Program-made: the position numbers and the translations under genes
Assembly: GCF_002813635.1 (NCBI RefSeq)
Contig: NZ_CP016382.1
Coordinates: forward strand, 186,001-250,000
Source: Spiribacter roseus
GTDB lineage: Bacteria > Pseudomonadota > Gammaproteobacteria > Nitrococcales > Nitrococcaceae
DNA: 64,000 bases
Direction of reading: 5' to 3'
The notes under the pieces: model-generated
The model's input: only the letters and a program-made list of their open reading frames with translations
The model's database searches: none
What the model was told of the DNA's origin: nothing
Shown here: in pieces, positions 29,382-38,991 of the stretch
Layout: each line of letters begins with the position of its first letter
How positions within the stretch are numbered: the stretch's first letter is position 1

Positions 29382-30398
29382 TCAGTTGGACTGGACTTCT
29401 TCGAGATCGGCCTTGAACTGCTCGAGCAGCGCTTCGCCATCCTCGCCGGTCATCTCGAGATACGCCTGCTCGACCTGCGGCGCCTGGGCCTTGAAGGCCT
29501 CGATCTGCTCGTCGGTGAGACGTGTCACGGTGACCTCGTCGGAGTCCTCGCGGATCTTCTCAAGCGACTCGTCGGCCAGACCCTGGATGTGCTCCATGGT
29601 GTGGTCATAAGCCACATTGGCCGCCTCGCGGATCATCTGCTGATCGCTGTCCGACAGGCCTTCGAAGAAGTCCTGGTTGGCCATCGACGCCGTCACGAAC
29701 CAGCCGTGACCGGTGAACGTCAGATGCGGCGAGACCTCGTAGAGGCCGCCCGACTCGATCCAGAAGATCGGGTTCTCCTGACCGTCGATCACGCCGGTCT
29801 GCAGGCCACCATAGACCTCACCCCAGGGCAGGGGCGTCGGGCTGGCGCCGAAGGCGTCGTAGGTCTCGGAGAGCAGCGGGTTGGTCATGACCCGGATCTT
29901 CTTGTTGTTGAGATCCTCCGGGCTGGTGATCGGCTCGTCGGCGGTGACCACCATTTCGCCCTCGGGGTACATCTTCAGCAGCTCGAGGTCATGCTCGGCA
30001 TAGAGCTCGGGGAACATCTCGTTGATGGCCTCGCTCTCGTTGAAGAACTCGAGCACGGTCTGCTCGTCGGTGGGCAGCAGGTAGGGCACGAAGAAGATCT
30101 GTGCCGGTGGCAGCCAGGCGCCACTGAAGCCCGGCGACTGGTTGACGAACTCGAGGATGCCGGACTGGGCCTGCTCCATGATGTCGTCGGACTCGCCCAG
30201 CTCGCCAAAGCGGTAGATCTCGAGGGTGTGATCGGAGTTGGCCTCGATGTAGTCCTTGAAGGCCACGGCGTAGACGTCCTGCACGTCGCCTTCATACTCC
30301 TCGTGCGCATAGCGCCAGGTGTCGGCGAAGGCGGCCGTGGACAGGCCGAGGGCGAGCGCACCGGCGGCGGTACGCGTGAAAAGCGCGGATGACTTCAT
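29382..30398 (-). CDS. teaA: TRAP periplasmic binding protein for ectoine/hydroxyectoine
   Basis: 338 residues. A signal peptide ends at STAAFA. The mature chain starts DTWRYAHEEYEGDVQDVYA and continues with RFGELGESDDIMEQAQSGI, MVVTADEPITSPEDLNNKK, PLPWGEVYGGLQTGVIDGQ and NPIFWIESGGLYEVSP. From memory these run almost residue for residue with Halomonas elongata TeaA, whose ligand is ectoine and hydroxyectoine, so the specificity is well supported though not proven. With teaB, teaC and teaD it forms a complete osmolyte uptake operon, expected to be induced by salt. Confidence 0.88.
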   Translation of the reverse strand: MKSSALFTRTAAGALALGLSTAAFADTWRYAHEEYEGDVQDVYAVAFKDYIEANSDHTLEIYRFGELGESDDIMEQAQSGILEFVNQSPGFSGAWLPPAQIFFVPYLLPTDEQTVLEFFNESEAINEMFPELYAEHDLELLKMYPEGEMVVTADEPITSPEDLNNKKIRVMTNPLLSETYDAFGASPTPLPWGEVYGGLQTGVIDGQENPIFWIESGGLYEVSPHLTFTGHGWFVTASMANQDFFEGLSDSDQQMIREAANVAYDHTMEHIQGLADESLEKIREDSDEVTVTRLTDEQIEAFKAQAPQVEQAYLEMTGEDGEALLEQFKADLEEVQSN

Positions 30399-30463
30399 GA
30401 ATGAGTCTCCTTGTTGCTGTTTCGGGTGACGGCAGAATGCCGCGCACTTGCCGATTACCAGCC

Positions 30464-30477
30464 GTCACTGATGTGAC
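30464..30477. promoter_or_regulatory. Inverted repeat downstream of the putative teaA promoter
   Basis: Perfect arms GTCAC and GTGAC separated by TGAT, about 65 bases before the teaA start and just downstream of the proposed -10 box. The spacing is shorter than a CRP site (TGTGA-N6-TCACA), and the arms are in inverted order, so CRP is unlikely. It is a candidate operator or leader hairpin. Confidence 0.3.
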
Positions 30478-30487
30478 AGACCCGTTA

Positions 30488-30517
30488 AAGCTATCCCGCG
30501 CTGTTCGCGGGGGTCAA
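30488..30517 (-). promoter_or_regulatory. Putative promoter of teaABCD with a palindromic spacer
   Basis: On the minus strand TTGACC (30517-30512) and TAGCTT (30493-30488) are 18 bases apart, about 90 bases before the teaA start. The spacer holds CCCGCG-x5-CGCGGG (30495-30511), a perfect 6-base inverted repeat lying exactly between the boxes, where a repressor or osmoregulator could act. The -35 match is good and the -10 match poor. Confidence 0.4.
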
Positions 30518-30558
30518 GTCAGTGGCATATGCTTTAAAATGGCGCGAATCATGCACGA

Positions 30559-31305
30559 TCATGGCGCGTTATTACCGTTATCCGGCGCCCGTCGCGGCAC
30601 CTCCGGCAGTTCGCTGCGACGCGGAAAGCGCCCGCCGCGGTAGGCCCGGGTCTGCATCCGCACCGTGGCCGTGGTCACCAGTGGCAGCCGCCCGGTGGCC
30701 AGCATGGCACGCTCCCGCGCGCCGTACGCCGAAGTCCAGCGCGTGGCGGTGCGCAGGGCCTGGAGAATGAATGCACCGGCATAGGGCACTTCAAGGGCGT
30801 AGCCGTAGGTGGCCCGGACCCGTAGCAGGGTGGCGTCCTGGAGGCTGATGCCGCTGCGCCGGCCGATGCCGCTGGGCGCACGATCGAGGTGGCGGAACGG
30901 CAGATAGACCTTGCCGTTGGCGTCCCGCTGGCCGTGGTCGGCAAACGCCTCGCGGGTCGGGTTAAGAATGTGCAGCGCGAGGTTGAGCCGGGCATCGGGC
31001 ATGGCCCGGGTGAAAAAGGCCGTCTCGAACCCGGTGGCCGTGGCGTCTTTGAGATGCAGCGGGACGATGGCGCGGGCAAAGGCATTGCGCATGGGGCCCG
31101 TCTCGGCATTGGCGAGGGCCCCGGTCCGCGTCGCCATCAGGGTGGCGTGATCGACCACGGCCCGGGCCTGATGGATGAGCGCCCACTGGGTGATCGACAG
31201 GCCCAGCACCAGTACAACCGGCAGGGCGATCACCGTTTCCAGCATGATGCTGCCGGTGATGCGCCCGCTGCCGCTTGCGGTGGACCGGCCTGCGCGTCGG
31301 CGCAT
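30559..31305 (-). CDS. TadE-like pseudopilin/assembly protein
   Basis: 248 residues. A single hydrophobic helix near the N-terminus (SIMLETVIALPVVLVLGLSI, about residues 19-38, with a Glu in position 5 of the helix) follows a basic leader, the pattern of TadE/TadF proteins of Flp/Tad pili. The rest is a soluble, Arg/Ala-rich domain with no recognised motifs and an Arg/Pro-rich tail. It stands 30 bases downstream of the type IV pilin gene. No other tad gene is seen, so the assignment is moderate. Confidence 0.55.
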   Translation of the reverse strand: MRRRAGRSTASGSGRITGSIMLETVIALPVVLVLGLSITQWALIHQARAVVDHATLMATRTGALANAETGPMRNAFARAIVPLHLKDATATGFETAFFTRAMPDARLNLALHILNPTREAFADHGQRDANGKVYLPFRHLDRAPSGIGRRSGISLQDATLLRVRATYGYALEVPYAGAFILQALRTATRWTSAYGARERAMLATGRLPLVTTATVRMQTRAYRGGRFPRRSELPEVPRRAPDNGNNAP

Positions 31306-31335
31306 GCTCAGGGCCGGGTTATGACGGATGGGTCG

Positions 31336-31812
31336 CTATTGAGTGGTGGAGGTGGAACGGCAGCTGGCCGGGGCGTATTGAGCGGGGAGGCCATTGGTGT
31401 CGGGGATCTCGCAGTTCCAGGCGAGGGCGTTGTTCGAGGTGTCCGGTACGAAGTTCAGCAGGGTATCTATCGCAGCAGAGTCTCCGATATCGCCAAATTC
31501 GATCTCAATAGTCCCCTGAGTTTGTCCCGGCACCGCATCCCCGTGAATAGAAAGATCCTTGATCACGTCTGTTGCATAATCGGTCCCCGTCGCTAGGCCC
31601 GCCTCCGCATTACTGGTCGGCAACTCGCCATTCGCATAGTAGTAATCCGCCACACTCGTCTTGGCGGCGCCGGCGGCGGTGAGGGCCTCGGTGACCTTCG
31701 CCCGCACCGTGTAGTCCGAGTAGGCCGGTACGGCCACCGCCGCCAGGATGCCGATGATCGCGACCACGATCATCAGCTCGATCAGGGTGAAGCCCTTCTG
31801 TCGCATTCGCAT
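31336..31812 (-). CDS. Type IV pilin (PilA-like major pilin)
   Basis: 158 residues. A short basic leader precedes the prepilin peptidase site in [20 protein letters not shown], with Glu5 of the mature pilin present, then the usual [14 protein letters not shown]. Two cysteines near the end (WNCEIPD and ASCRST) form the D-region disulfide typical of type IVa pilins. The start at 31812 has GGAGG seven bases upstream; ATG 31806 is the alternative. A sigma-54 (TGGC-N..-TTGC) promoter such as that of Pseudomonas pilA was not found upstream. Confidence 0.88.
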   Translation of the reverse strand: MRMRQKGFTLIELMIVVAIIGILAAVAVPAYSDYTVRAKVTEALTAAGAAKTSVADYYYANGELPTSNAEAGLATGTDYATDVIKDLSIHGDAVPGQTQGTIEIEFGDIGDSAAIDTLLNFVPDTSNNALAWNCEIPDTNGLPAQYAPASCRSTSTTQ

Positions 31813-32026
31813 GGGAAACCTCCATTGTCATGCTCAGGCCAGACTGCGGCCTGCCGGTCCATTCAGCCCCAGGTGCCGGTGCCGATCTGCGCGCCGGGTC
31901 ACACAACCGAGCCGCCCGGCGGATGCGCCGGACGAATGGCGGTCATCACGGGGTAGCTGATCTTTTGAATCGGTGCGTTTAATCGTGGAGAATGTCGGCA
32001 CTTTTATTGGAGGAGGCGGAGCGTCC

Positions 32027-33196
32027 ATGAACCTTCACGAATTTCAGGCGAAGCACATCTTCAGCCAGTTCGGTATTCCCATCCCCCGGGGCTTCGTGGC
32101 CCGCTCCGCGGCCGAGGCCCGCTCCGCTGCGCAGGAGCTGGGCGGTTCGGTGCAGGTGGTCAAGGCGCAGGTCCACGCCGGCGGCCGCGGCAAGGCCGGT
32201 GGCGTCAAGCTGGCCAAGAGCATTGACGAGGTGGGCGAGTACACCGAGGCCATGCTCGGCACCCGGCTGGTCACCCATCAGACCGATGAGCAGGGCATGC
32301 CGATCAACGCGGTGATGGTCGAAGAAGGCCTGGACATCGCCCGCGAGATTTATCTCGGCGCCCTGGTCGACCGGGCCAGCAAGCGAGTCGTGTTCATGGG
32401 CTCCGCCGCCGGCGGCATGGACATCGAGGAGGTGGCCGCCACCGAGCCGGAGAAGATCGTGACCGTTCGGGTCAATCCCGTCGCCGGTCTGCAGCCCTAT
32501 CAGTGCCGCCAGATGGGCTTTGCGCTGGGCCTGACGCCCGCCCAGATCAAGCAGCTGACGCAGATCATGAAGGGCCTGTACCGCTGCTTCGAGGACCGCG
32601 ACCTCAGCCTCATCGAGATCAATCCGCTGATCGTCACCGCGGATGATTCACTGCTGGCGCTGGACGCTAAGATCAACGTCGATGACAACGCCATCGAGGT
32701 CAACCGCCAGCCCGAGATCGCCGACATGCGCGATCTGAGCCAGGAGGACGAGACCGAGGTGCAGGCCGCCGAGCACGGCCTCAACTACATCACCCTCGAC
32801 GGCAACATCGGCTGCATGGTCAACGGCGCGGGGCTCGCCATGGCCACCATGGATGTCATCAAGCTGCACGGCGGCGAGCCGGCCAACTTTCTGGACGTGG
32901 GCGGCGGCACCAATAAGGAGCGCGTCACCGAGGCGTTCAAGATCATCTCCGCCAGCCCCGATGTGCAGGGCATTCTGGTGAATATCTTCGGGGGCATCGT
33001 GCGCTGCGACATGATCGCCGAGGGCGTGATCGCCGCGGTTAAGGAAGTGGGGGTCAACGTCCCGGTGGTGGTGCGGCTCGAGGGCACCAATGTCGAGCAG
33101 GGCAAACAGCTGCTCGCTGAAAGCGGTCTCGATATCATCCCCGCCGATGACCTGACCGACGGCGCAGACAAGGTGGTCGGCGCGGTCAGCGCCTGA
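32027..33196 (+). CDS. sucC: Succinyl-CoA ligase (ADP-forming) beta subunit
   Basis: 389 residues, ATP-grasp protein of the TCA cycle. [12 protein letters not shown] is the canonical start, and [22 protein letters not shown] and [19 protein letters not shown] are family marks. The start at 32027 has GGAGGAGG at 32009-32016. It forms an operon with sucD, 33 bases downstream. Together they make ATP or GTP while converting succinyl-CoA to succinate. Confidence 0.97.
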   Translation: MNLHEFQAKHIFSQFGIPIPRGFVARSAAEARSAAQELGGSVQVVKAQVHAGGRGKAGGVKLAKSIDEVGEYTEAMLGTRLVTHQTDEQGMPINAVMVEEGLDIAREIYLGALVDRASKRVVFMGSAAGGMDIEEVAATEPEKIVTVRVNPVAGLQPYQCRQMGFALGLTPAQIKQLTQIMKGLYRCFEDRDLSLIEINPLIVTADDSLLALDAKINVDDNAIEVNRQPEIADMRDLSQEDETEVQAAEHGLNYITLDGNIGCMVNGAGLAMATMDVIKLHGGEPANFLDVGGGTNKERVTEAFKIISASPDVQGILVNIFGGIVRCDMIAEGVIAAVKEVGVNVPVVVRLEGTNVEQGKQLLAESGLDIIPADDLTDGADKVVGAVSA

Positions 33197-33229
33197 TCCC
33201 GCAACCCGGACTAACGACGAGGAATACAC

Positions 33230-34102
33230 ATGAGCATTCTGGTGGACAAGCACACCAAGGTCATCGTCCAGGGCTTCACCGGGAAGCAGGGCACCTTTCA
33301 CGCCGAGCAGTGCATTGCCTACGGCACCAACATCGTCGGTGGCACCACGCCGGGCCGTGGCGGCGAGACGCATCTTGACCGGCCGGTGTTCAACACCGTG
33401 CGCGATGCAGTGGACGGCACCGGGGCCGACGCCTCGATGATCTATGTGCCGGCCGCGTTCGCCGCCGACGCGATCCTCGAGGCCGCCGAGGCGGGCATCA
33501 AGGTCATCGCCTGCATCACCGAGGGCATTCCCGTGCTGGACATGCTCAAGGTGAAAGCGGCGCTGGACTTCTACGACGCCACGCTGATCGGTCCCAACTG
33601 CCCCGGCATCATCACCCCGGATCAGTGCAAGATCGGCATCATGCCGGGCCATATCCACAAGGCGGGGTCCATCGGCATCGTCTCGCGCTCGGGCACGCTG
33701 ACTTACGAGGCGGTCAAGCAGACCACCGACATCGGCATGGGCCAGAGCACCTGTGTGGGCATCGGCGGCGATCCGATCCAGGGCATGAGCTTCATCGATG
33801 TGATCTCGCGCTTCGAGGCCGACCGCCACACCAAGGGCATCGTCATGGTGGGCGAGATCGGCGGCACCGCCGAGGAAGAGGCCGCGGAGTATATCCAGGC
33901 CAACGTGCGCAAGCCGGTGATCGCCTATATCGCCGGTGTCACGGCGCCGCCCGGCAAGCGCATGGGTCATGCCGGTGCGATCATCAGTGGTGGCAAGGGC
34001 ACCGCGGCGGATAAGTTCGGCGCCCTCGAGCGCGCCGGCGTGGCCACGGTTCGCTCGCCGGCGGAGATCGGTCAGCGCGTGAGCGACGCCTTTACCGGAT
34101 GA
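33230..34102 (+). CDS. sucD: Succinyl-CoA ligase alpha subunit
   Basis: 290 residues. It contains the CoA-binding [32 protein letters not shown] and [11 protein letters not shown], and the phosphorylated histidine (about residue 247) in [18 protein letters not shown]. Its stop overlaps the nadE start in an ATGA. Confidence 0.97.
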   Translation: MSILVDKHTKVIVQGFTGKQGTFHAEQCIAYGTNIVGGTTPGRGGETHLDRPVFNTVRDAVDGTGADASMIYVPAAFAADAILEAAEAGIKVIACITEGIPVLDMLKVKAALDFYDATLIGPNCPGIITPDQCKIGIMPGHIHKAGSIGIVSRSGTLTYEAVKQTTDIGMGQSTCVGIGGDPIQGMSFIDVISRFEADRHTKGIVMVGEIGGTAEEEAAEYIQANVRKPVIAYIAGVTAPPGKRMGHAGAIISGGKGTAADKFGALERAGVATVRSPAEIGQRVSDAFTG

Positions 34103-35745
34103 ATCAGCACCTGCGGCTGGTCATGGCCCAGCTCAACCTGCTGGTCGGCGATGTCGCAGGCAACACCGATGCGGTCATCGCAGCCGCCACCCGGGCGCGG
34201 GACGACCTGGGTGCGCGGTTGGTGTGCTTTCCGGAGCTGACGCTGACCGGCTATCCGCCGGATGATCTGCTGCTGCGGCCCGACTTCATCGCCGCCGTCG
34301 ATCACGGCCTGGGCCGCATCGCCGAGGCAGCCCGGGGCATCACTGTGATCGTGGGCGCCCCGCAGCTTGCCGATGGCCATCTCTACAACGCCGCCTGCGT
34401 GATCCGCGACGGCGCGGTGCAGGCCTGCTACGCCAAGCAGGAGCTGCCCACCTATGGCGTATTCGACGATCTGCGCTATTTCACACCGGGGACGTCGCCC
34501 TGTGTGATCGACGTCGACGGCTGCCGGGTGGGCGTGACCATCTGTGAGGACGCCTGGCACCGCGGGCCGGTCAACCAGGCGGCGGGGGCCGGCGCGGATG
34601 TGGTGGTCAACCTGAACGCCTCACCGTTCGATCACTATAAAAGCGCCGCCCGTGAGTCGGTGCTGCGCGACCGCGTCGCCGAGACCGGTTTGCCCATCCT
34701 CTACTGCAACATGGCCGGTGGTCAGGACGAGGTCGTCTATGACGGCGGCTCCTGCGCGTTCGACGGCAACGGCGATCTGATGGTGCGCGCGCCACACTTC
34801 GACACGGGCCTGCATCCGGTGGATGTCGAGTGCATCCATGGCCGCTGGACACCGCTGGAGGGGGCCATCGAGCCATCGCTCTCGCCCGAGGCGGTGGTCT
34901 ATGAGGCCCTGGTCTGGGGGGTGCGCGACTATGTCGAGAAAAACGGCTTCCCGAGCGTGGTGATCGGTCTGTCCGGCGGCGTCGACTCGGCGCTGGTGAC
35001 CTGCATCGCCGCCGACGCGCTGGGCCCGGACCGGGTGCACTGCCTGATGATGCCCACCCGCTACACCGCCGATATGAGTCAGACCGATGCCGCCGGGCTG
35101 GCCGACGCGCTGGGCGTTCGCTACGACACGCTGGCCATCGAGTCGGTGTTCGATGGCTTCTGCGCCACGCTGGCGCCGGTGTTTGGTGACCGGCCCGTGG
35201 ATGTCACCGAGGAGAATCTGCAGTCGCGGATCCGCGGGACGATGCTGATGGCGGTGTCCAACAAGCTGGGCGGTCTGGTGCTGGCGCCGGGCAATAAAAG
35301 CGAAATGGCGGTGGGCTACTCCACGCTCTATGGCGACATGGTGGGCGGGTTCTCGCCGCTCAAGGACATCTTCAAGACCGAGGTGTACCGCCTGGCCGCC
35401 TATCGCAACGCCGACGCCCCGGTCATCCCCGAGCGGATCCTGACCCGCGCACCGAGCGCCGAGCTTGCCCCCGATCAGAAGGACAGCGACAGCCTGCCGG
35501 ATTACGCCGAGCTCGACACCATCCTCGCCGCCTATGTCGAGGACGATGCCAGCGTCGAGGATCTGGTGGGTCAGGGGCATGACCGCGAGACGGTGGCCAA
35601 GGTGGTCAAGCTGCTGCACCGCAACGAGTACAAGCGCCGTCAGGCGGCGCCGGGGGTCAAGGTGACCACCAAGGCATTCGGCCGCGACCGGCGCTATCCG
35701 ATCACCTCCGGGTTCGGTCGTCAGCCGGGCGGACCGGGCGCCTGA
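34099..35745 (+). CDS. nadE: Glutamine-dependent NAD+ synthetase
   Basis: 548 residues. The N-terminal nitrilase domain supplies ammonia from glutamine (Glu in [15 protein letters not shown], Lys in [10 protein letters not shown], Cys in VTICEDAWH). The C-terminal domain adenylates and amidates deaminonicotinamide-adenine dinucleotide, with the P-loop [13 protein letters not shown] at about 290-302. It is translationally coupled to sucD, an association of convenience. Confidence 0.95.
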   Translation: MNQHLRLVMAQLNLLVGDVAGNTDAVIAAATRARDDLGARLVCFPELTLTGYPPDDLLLRPDFIAAVDHGLGRIAEAARGITVIVGAPQLADGHLYNAACVIRDGAVQACYAKQELPTYGVFDDLRYFTPGTSPCVIDVDGCRVGVTICEDAWHRGPVNQAAGAGADVVVNLNASPFDHYKSAARESVLRDRVAETGLPILYCNMAGGQDEVVYDGGSCAFDGNGDLMVRAPHFDTGLHPVDVECIHGRWTPLEGAIEPSLSPEAVVYEALVWGVRDYVEKNGFPSVVIGLSGGVDSALVTCIAADALGPDRVHCLMMPTRYTADMSQTDAAGLADALGVRYDTLAIESVFDGFCATLAPVFGDRPVDVTEENLQSRIRGTMLMAVSNKLGGLVLAPGNKSEMAVGYSTLYGDMVGGFSPLKDIFKTEVYRLAAYRNADAPVIPERILTRAPSAELAPDQKDSDSLPDYAELDTILAAYVEDDASVEDLVGQGHDRETVAKVVKLLHRNEYKRRQAAPGVKVTTKAFGRDRRYPITSGFGRQPGGPGA

Positions 35746-36120
<375 letters not shown>

Positions 36121-36125
36121 TCGCG

Positions 36126-36164
36126 AACGCCGTCCGCGGCGGTTAGAAGCCGCTGGAGGCGGCT
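36126..36164. terminator. Hairpins between the convergent glnB and bamD genes
   Basis: CGCCG-TCCG-CGGCG-type and AGCCGC-TGGAG-GCGGCT (36148-36164) inverted repeats fill the 42-base gap. Neither has a T-tract, so they may be mRNA-stabilising rather than true terminators. Confidence 0.3.
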
Positions 36165-37026
36165 AGAGGCCGCCGCCCATCGGGCCACCCATTCCGCCTG
36201 AGCCGCCTGAGGGGCCTTCGGACGTGGGGGCGGGTGGCACTTCCATCGTCTCTTCCTCGTAGAGTGTCGGCGTGTCGGGGATGCGGTCCCCAGCATCGCG
36301 GTCGGTCTCGCGCTGGGCCGTGCGCACGCCATCAGCCAGGGCATCCAGACCGAGGCGCTGGTAGGCGGTGCCAAGCAGGTCGGTGGCTGGCTTGACCGCG
36401 GCGGTGCCCTCAAAGGCCTCGATCACGGTGATGGCCCGCCGGGCGGCGGCCACCCAGGCATCGCGATCGGCATAAAAGCGCGCCACGCTCAACTGGAACT
36501 CCGCGCCTTCGGCGTACAGCACATCCAGTCTTCCGCGCGCCATGTCGGTGTACTCGCTGTCGGGATAGTCCTCGATCAGTGTGGTGTAGGCGGCGAAGGC
36601 CTGGCGCCTCGGGACCGGGTCGCGCAGGACGTCGTTGATGCCCACCCAGTCCTTGACCGGCCCGCGGTTTTTCTCCTCAAGCGCGAGGCCCTGCATATAC
36701 CAGCTGTAGGGCACGGCGCGGTGGCGCGGGTTGATGCGCCGGAAGCGTTCGGCGGCGGCCACGGTGGAGGCTACTTCGCCGGCCTGGTAGTAGGCGTGGA
36801 TGATGTCGAGCTGGGCCTGGGTGGCGTAGAGCCCGAACGGGTACTGCGCCTGCAGCGACTCGAGCTCGCTGATGGCGGTCTGCCAGTCGTTGCGCCCGGC
36901 CGCCTCGCTGGCGGCTTCGTAGAGGGCCGCCGCCTCGGTGTTGTCGAGCCGGTTGGAGGTCTGCGTGTTGCCGGCGCAGCCCGCGAGCAGGCCGATAAGC
37001 AGTAGAATTGCGAGAAAGCGCGTCAT
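36163..37026 (-). CDS. bamD: Outer-membrane assembly lipoprotein BamD
   Basis: 287 residues. The lipobox LLAGC follows a hydrophobic signal (FLAILLLIGLLAGC). TPR-type helices with LESLQAQYPFGLYATQAQLDIIHAYY, SWYMQGLALEE and TTLIEDYPDSEYTDMARGRL identify the BAM component that folds outer-membrane beta barrels. After about residue 250 the protein continues with a Pro/Glu then Gly/Met-rich tail (SGGSGGMGGPMGGGL) not usual in BamD. It is divergent from rluD, the common arrangement. Confidence 0.92.
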   Translation of the reverse strand: MTRFLAILLLIGLLAGCAGNTQTSNRLDNTEAAALYEAASEAAGRNDWQTAISELESLQAQYPFGLYATQAQLDIIHAYYQAGEVASTVAAAERFRRINPRHRAVPYSWYMQGLALEEKNRGPVKDWVGINDVLRDPVPRRQAFAAYTTLIEDYPDSEYTDMARGRLDVLYAEGAEFQLSVARFYADRDAWVAAARRAITVIEAFEGTAAVKPATDLLGTAYQRLGLDALADGVRTAQRETDRDAGDRIPDTPTLYEEETMEVPPAPTSEGPSGGSGGMGGPMGGGL

Positions 37027-37090
37027 GGCACCTGTATCCACCGTGTGTCTGATTCACCCAGTCTAGAGAAAACGGGGAGCATCGCCCAGC

Positions 37091-38203
37091 ATGAATGACT
37101 CGTCAGTGACCCGGATCGAGCGCGACGCGACGATCCCCGAGGCCGCCGCGGGGCGGCGGCTGGATGCCGTGCTCGCGGAGCTGCTCCCGGAGTTCTCGCG
37201 CTCGCGGCTGCAGCGTTGGCTGCGCGATGGGGATCTGACCGTCGATGGTGGATCGCCGCGGGGGCGCGTGGCGGTCAAGGGCGGTGAGCGCATCCGGCTG
37301 GCCGCCACCGCCTCGGAGGAGGGGGTGGTCGCGGCGGAGCCCATTCCGCTGTCCATCGTTCATGAGGACGCGGCTATCCTGGTGATCAATAAACCGGCCG
37401 GTCTGGTGGTGCACCCCGGCGCGGGCAATGCGGACGGCACGCTGCAGAATGCGCTGCTGCATCATGATGCGCACCTTGGCGGGCTGCCGCGCGGGGGGAT
37501 CGTGCATCGGCTCGATCGCGACACCACGGGGTTGATGGTAGTGGCGAAGACCCTCGAGGCGCATACCCATCTGGTTGAGCAGCTCCAGGCCCGCACTGTG
37601 GGCCGCGAGTATCTGGCGGTGGTGGGCGGCACCTTTACCGCGGGCGGCAGCGTGGATGCGGCCATTGGCCGGCACCCGCGGGACCGGTTGCGGATGGCGG
37701 TGCGCCAGGGCGTGGACAATAACGGCGATCCCATCGGAGCGGGGGTCAAGCCGGCGGTCACCCATTACCGTATCGAGGCGCGTTTCCCGGCCCATACGCT
37801 GCTGCGCTGCCGGCTGGAGACGGGGCGGACGCATCAGATCCGTGTGCACATGGCGCATATCCAGCATCCGATTGTCGGTGACGCGCTGTATGGCGGGCGG
37901 CTGGCGCTGCCGTCAGGGGCCGAGTCGGCAATCCCGGCCGAGGGGAATAGTGGGGTTGCTTTGGCGCCGAGTGAACACTCGTCATCCACACGCGACGTCC
38001 ACACGCTGGCCGATGTGCTGCGCCGCTTCCGCCGGCAGGCCCTGCATGCCGAGACCCTCACGCTGGTGCACCCGACAAGCGGCGAGACCCTTTCCTGGTC
38101 GGTGCCGCCGCCGGACGATTTTGCCGCGCTGCTGGCCGCCCTGCGTGCGCATCAGGCTCAGATGGCGTCGGCCGCCGAGGATGACGGACGGTGGCGGCCA
38201 TGA
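37091..38203 (+). CDS. rluD: 23S rRNA pseudouridine synthase RluD with an insertion
   Basis: 370 residues. An S4-like N-terminal domain (RRLDAVLAELLPEFSRSRLQ) precedes the catalytic domain with HRLDRDTTGLMVVAKT (catalytic Asp142). It modifies helix 69 of 23S rRNA and is needed for normal ribosome assembly. Between GDALYGGRL and LRRFRRQALHAE, usually about 15 residues apart, there are about 39: an extra segment of about 24 residues, part of which is encoded by a 13-bp tandem repeat (37971-38009). This segment is Ser/Ala/Glu-rich and probably a surface loop. The downstream pgeF start overlaps the stop. Confidence 0.93.
   Translation: MNDSSVTRIERDATIPEAAAGRRLDAVLAELLPEFSRSRLQRWLRDGDLTVDGGSPRGRVAVKGGERIRLAATASEEGVVAAEPIPLSIVHEDAAILVINKPAGLVVHPGAGNADGTLQNALLHHDAHLGGLPRGGIVHRLDRDTTGLMVVAKTLEAHTHLVEQLQARTVGREYLAVVGGTFTAGGSVDAAIGRHPRDRLRMAVRQGVDNNGDPIGAGVKPAVTHYRIEARFPAHTLLRCRLETGRTHQIRVHMAHIQHPIVGDALYGGRLALPSGAESAIPAEGNSGVALAPSEHSSSTRDVHTLADVLRRFRRQALHAETLTLVHPTSGETLSWSVPPPDDFAALLAALRAHQAQMASAAEDDGRWRP
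37971..38009 (+). repeat. Three 13-bp tandem units inside rluD (repeat family copy A)
   Basis: GTGAACACTCGTC, ATCCACACGCGAC and GTCCACACGCTGG follow one another with exact 13-base spacing. The shared core is ACAC at unit positions 5-8. The total of 39 bases is a multiple of three, so the insertion keeps the rluD frame. The same family occurs at 43818-43896, 50774-50865 and 51629-51680. Confidence 0.65.
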
Positions 38204-38991
38204 CCGCCGGGACGGGCCTGTCGATCCTGCGCCCGGACTGGCCAGCGCCGGTGAACGCCGGCTTTACGACCCGGCACGGTGGAGTCAGCGAGCCGCCGTA
38301 TGACGCCCTCAACCTGGCGATGCATGTGGGTGATGACCCTGCCGCGGTGCGGGAAAATCGTCGGCGTCTGGTTGAGCAGGCCGCCCTGCCCGAGGCGCCC
38401 CGCTGGCTCTCCCAGGTGCACGGCACCCGTGTGGTGCATGCAAGCGCCGTCGAGCGCGACGTCACCGAGGCCGACGCGGTGTGGACGGATCAGCCCGGCC
38501 AGGTCTGTGCGGTGCTGGTGGCCGATTGTGTGCCGATCCTGCTGGCCGCACGGGACGGCAGTTGTGTGGCCGCGGTCCATGCGGGCTGGCGTGGTCTGGC
38601 AGCAGGGGTGATCCCGCAGACCCTGGCGGCACTGCCCGTCCCGGCGTCTGAGCTCATGGCCTGTATCGGCCCGTGTATCGGGGCGGAGGCCTATGCGGTG
38701 GGCGGTGAGGTGCTCGAGGCGATGGCAAGCGAAGGGGTGGCTGCCCGATATCGGTCGGCAACCGTCACCGACAACGCGGGACAGGGCCCCCCAGCGGGTG
38801 ACACCCCCAGCGGGCGCTTTCAACTTGATCTGGCGGCCACCGCCCGCGGGATTCTCGCGGACGGGGGCATTGGCGCGATCACCGGGGTGGGGCGCTGCAC
38901 CCACACGGCGTCGAGCACCAGTTATTCCTATCGGCGTGAGGGTGCCACGGGCCGTCTTGCCGGGTTCGTGGCGCGACTTGCAAAGGCCTGA
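38200..38991 (+). CDS. pgeF: PgeF/YfiH-family purine nucleoside phosphorylase-like (polyphenol oxidase/peptidoglycan editing) protein
   Basis: About 263 residues. Family signatures are NAGFTTRHGGVS, LSQVHGTRVV, VADCVPILLA and VHAGWRGLAAGV, with His and Cys metal ligands. E. coli YfiH has been linked to editing of muropeptides in cell-wall synthesis; homologues act as purine nucleoside phosphorylases or laccase-like oxidases. The start overlaps the rluD stop (ATGA at 38200); a GTG at 38191 is possible. Order rluD-pgeF-clpB is conserved in gammaproteobacteria. Its last codons hold the -35 box of the clpB promoter. Confidence 0.9.
   Translation: MTAGTGLSILRPDWPAPVNAGFTTRHGGVSEPPYDALNLAMHVGDDPAAVRENRRRLVEQAALPEAPRWLSQVHGTRVVHASAVERDVTEADAVWTDQPGQVCAVLVADCVPILLAARDGSCVAAVHAGWRGLAAGVIPQTLAALPVPASELMACIGPCIGAEAYAVGGEVLEAMASEGVAARYRSATVTDNAGQGPPAGDTPSGRFQLDLAATARGILADGGIGAITGVGRCTHTASSTSYSYRREGATGRLAGFVARLAKA

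Noticed and set aside
31813-32026. Sigma-54 promoter for the pilin gene.
   Set aside because: No GG-N10-GC pair with the surrounding TGGCAC/TTGC consensus at a suitable distance on the minus strand.
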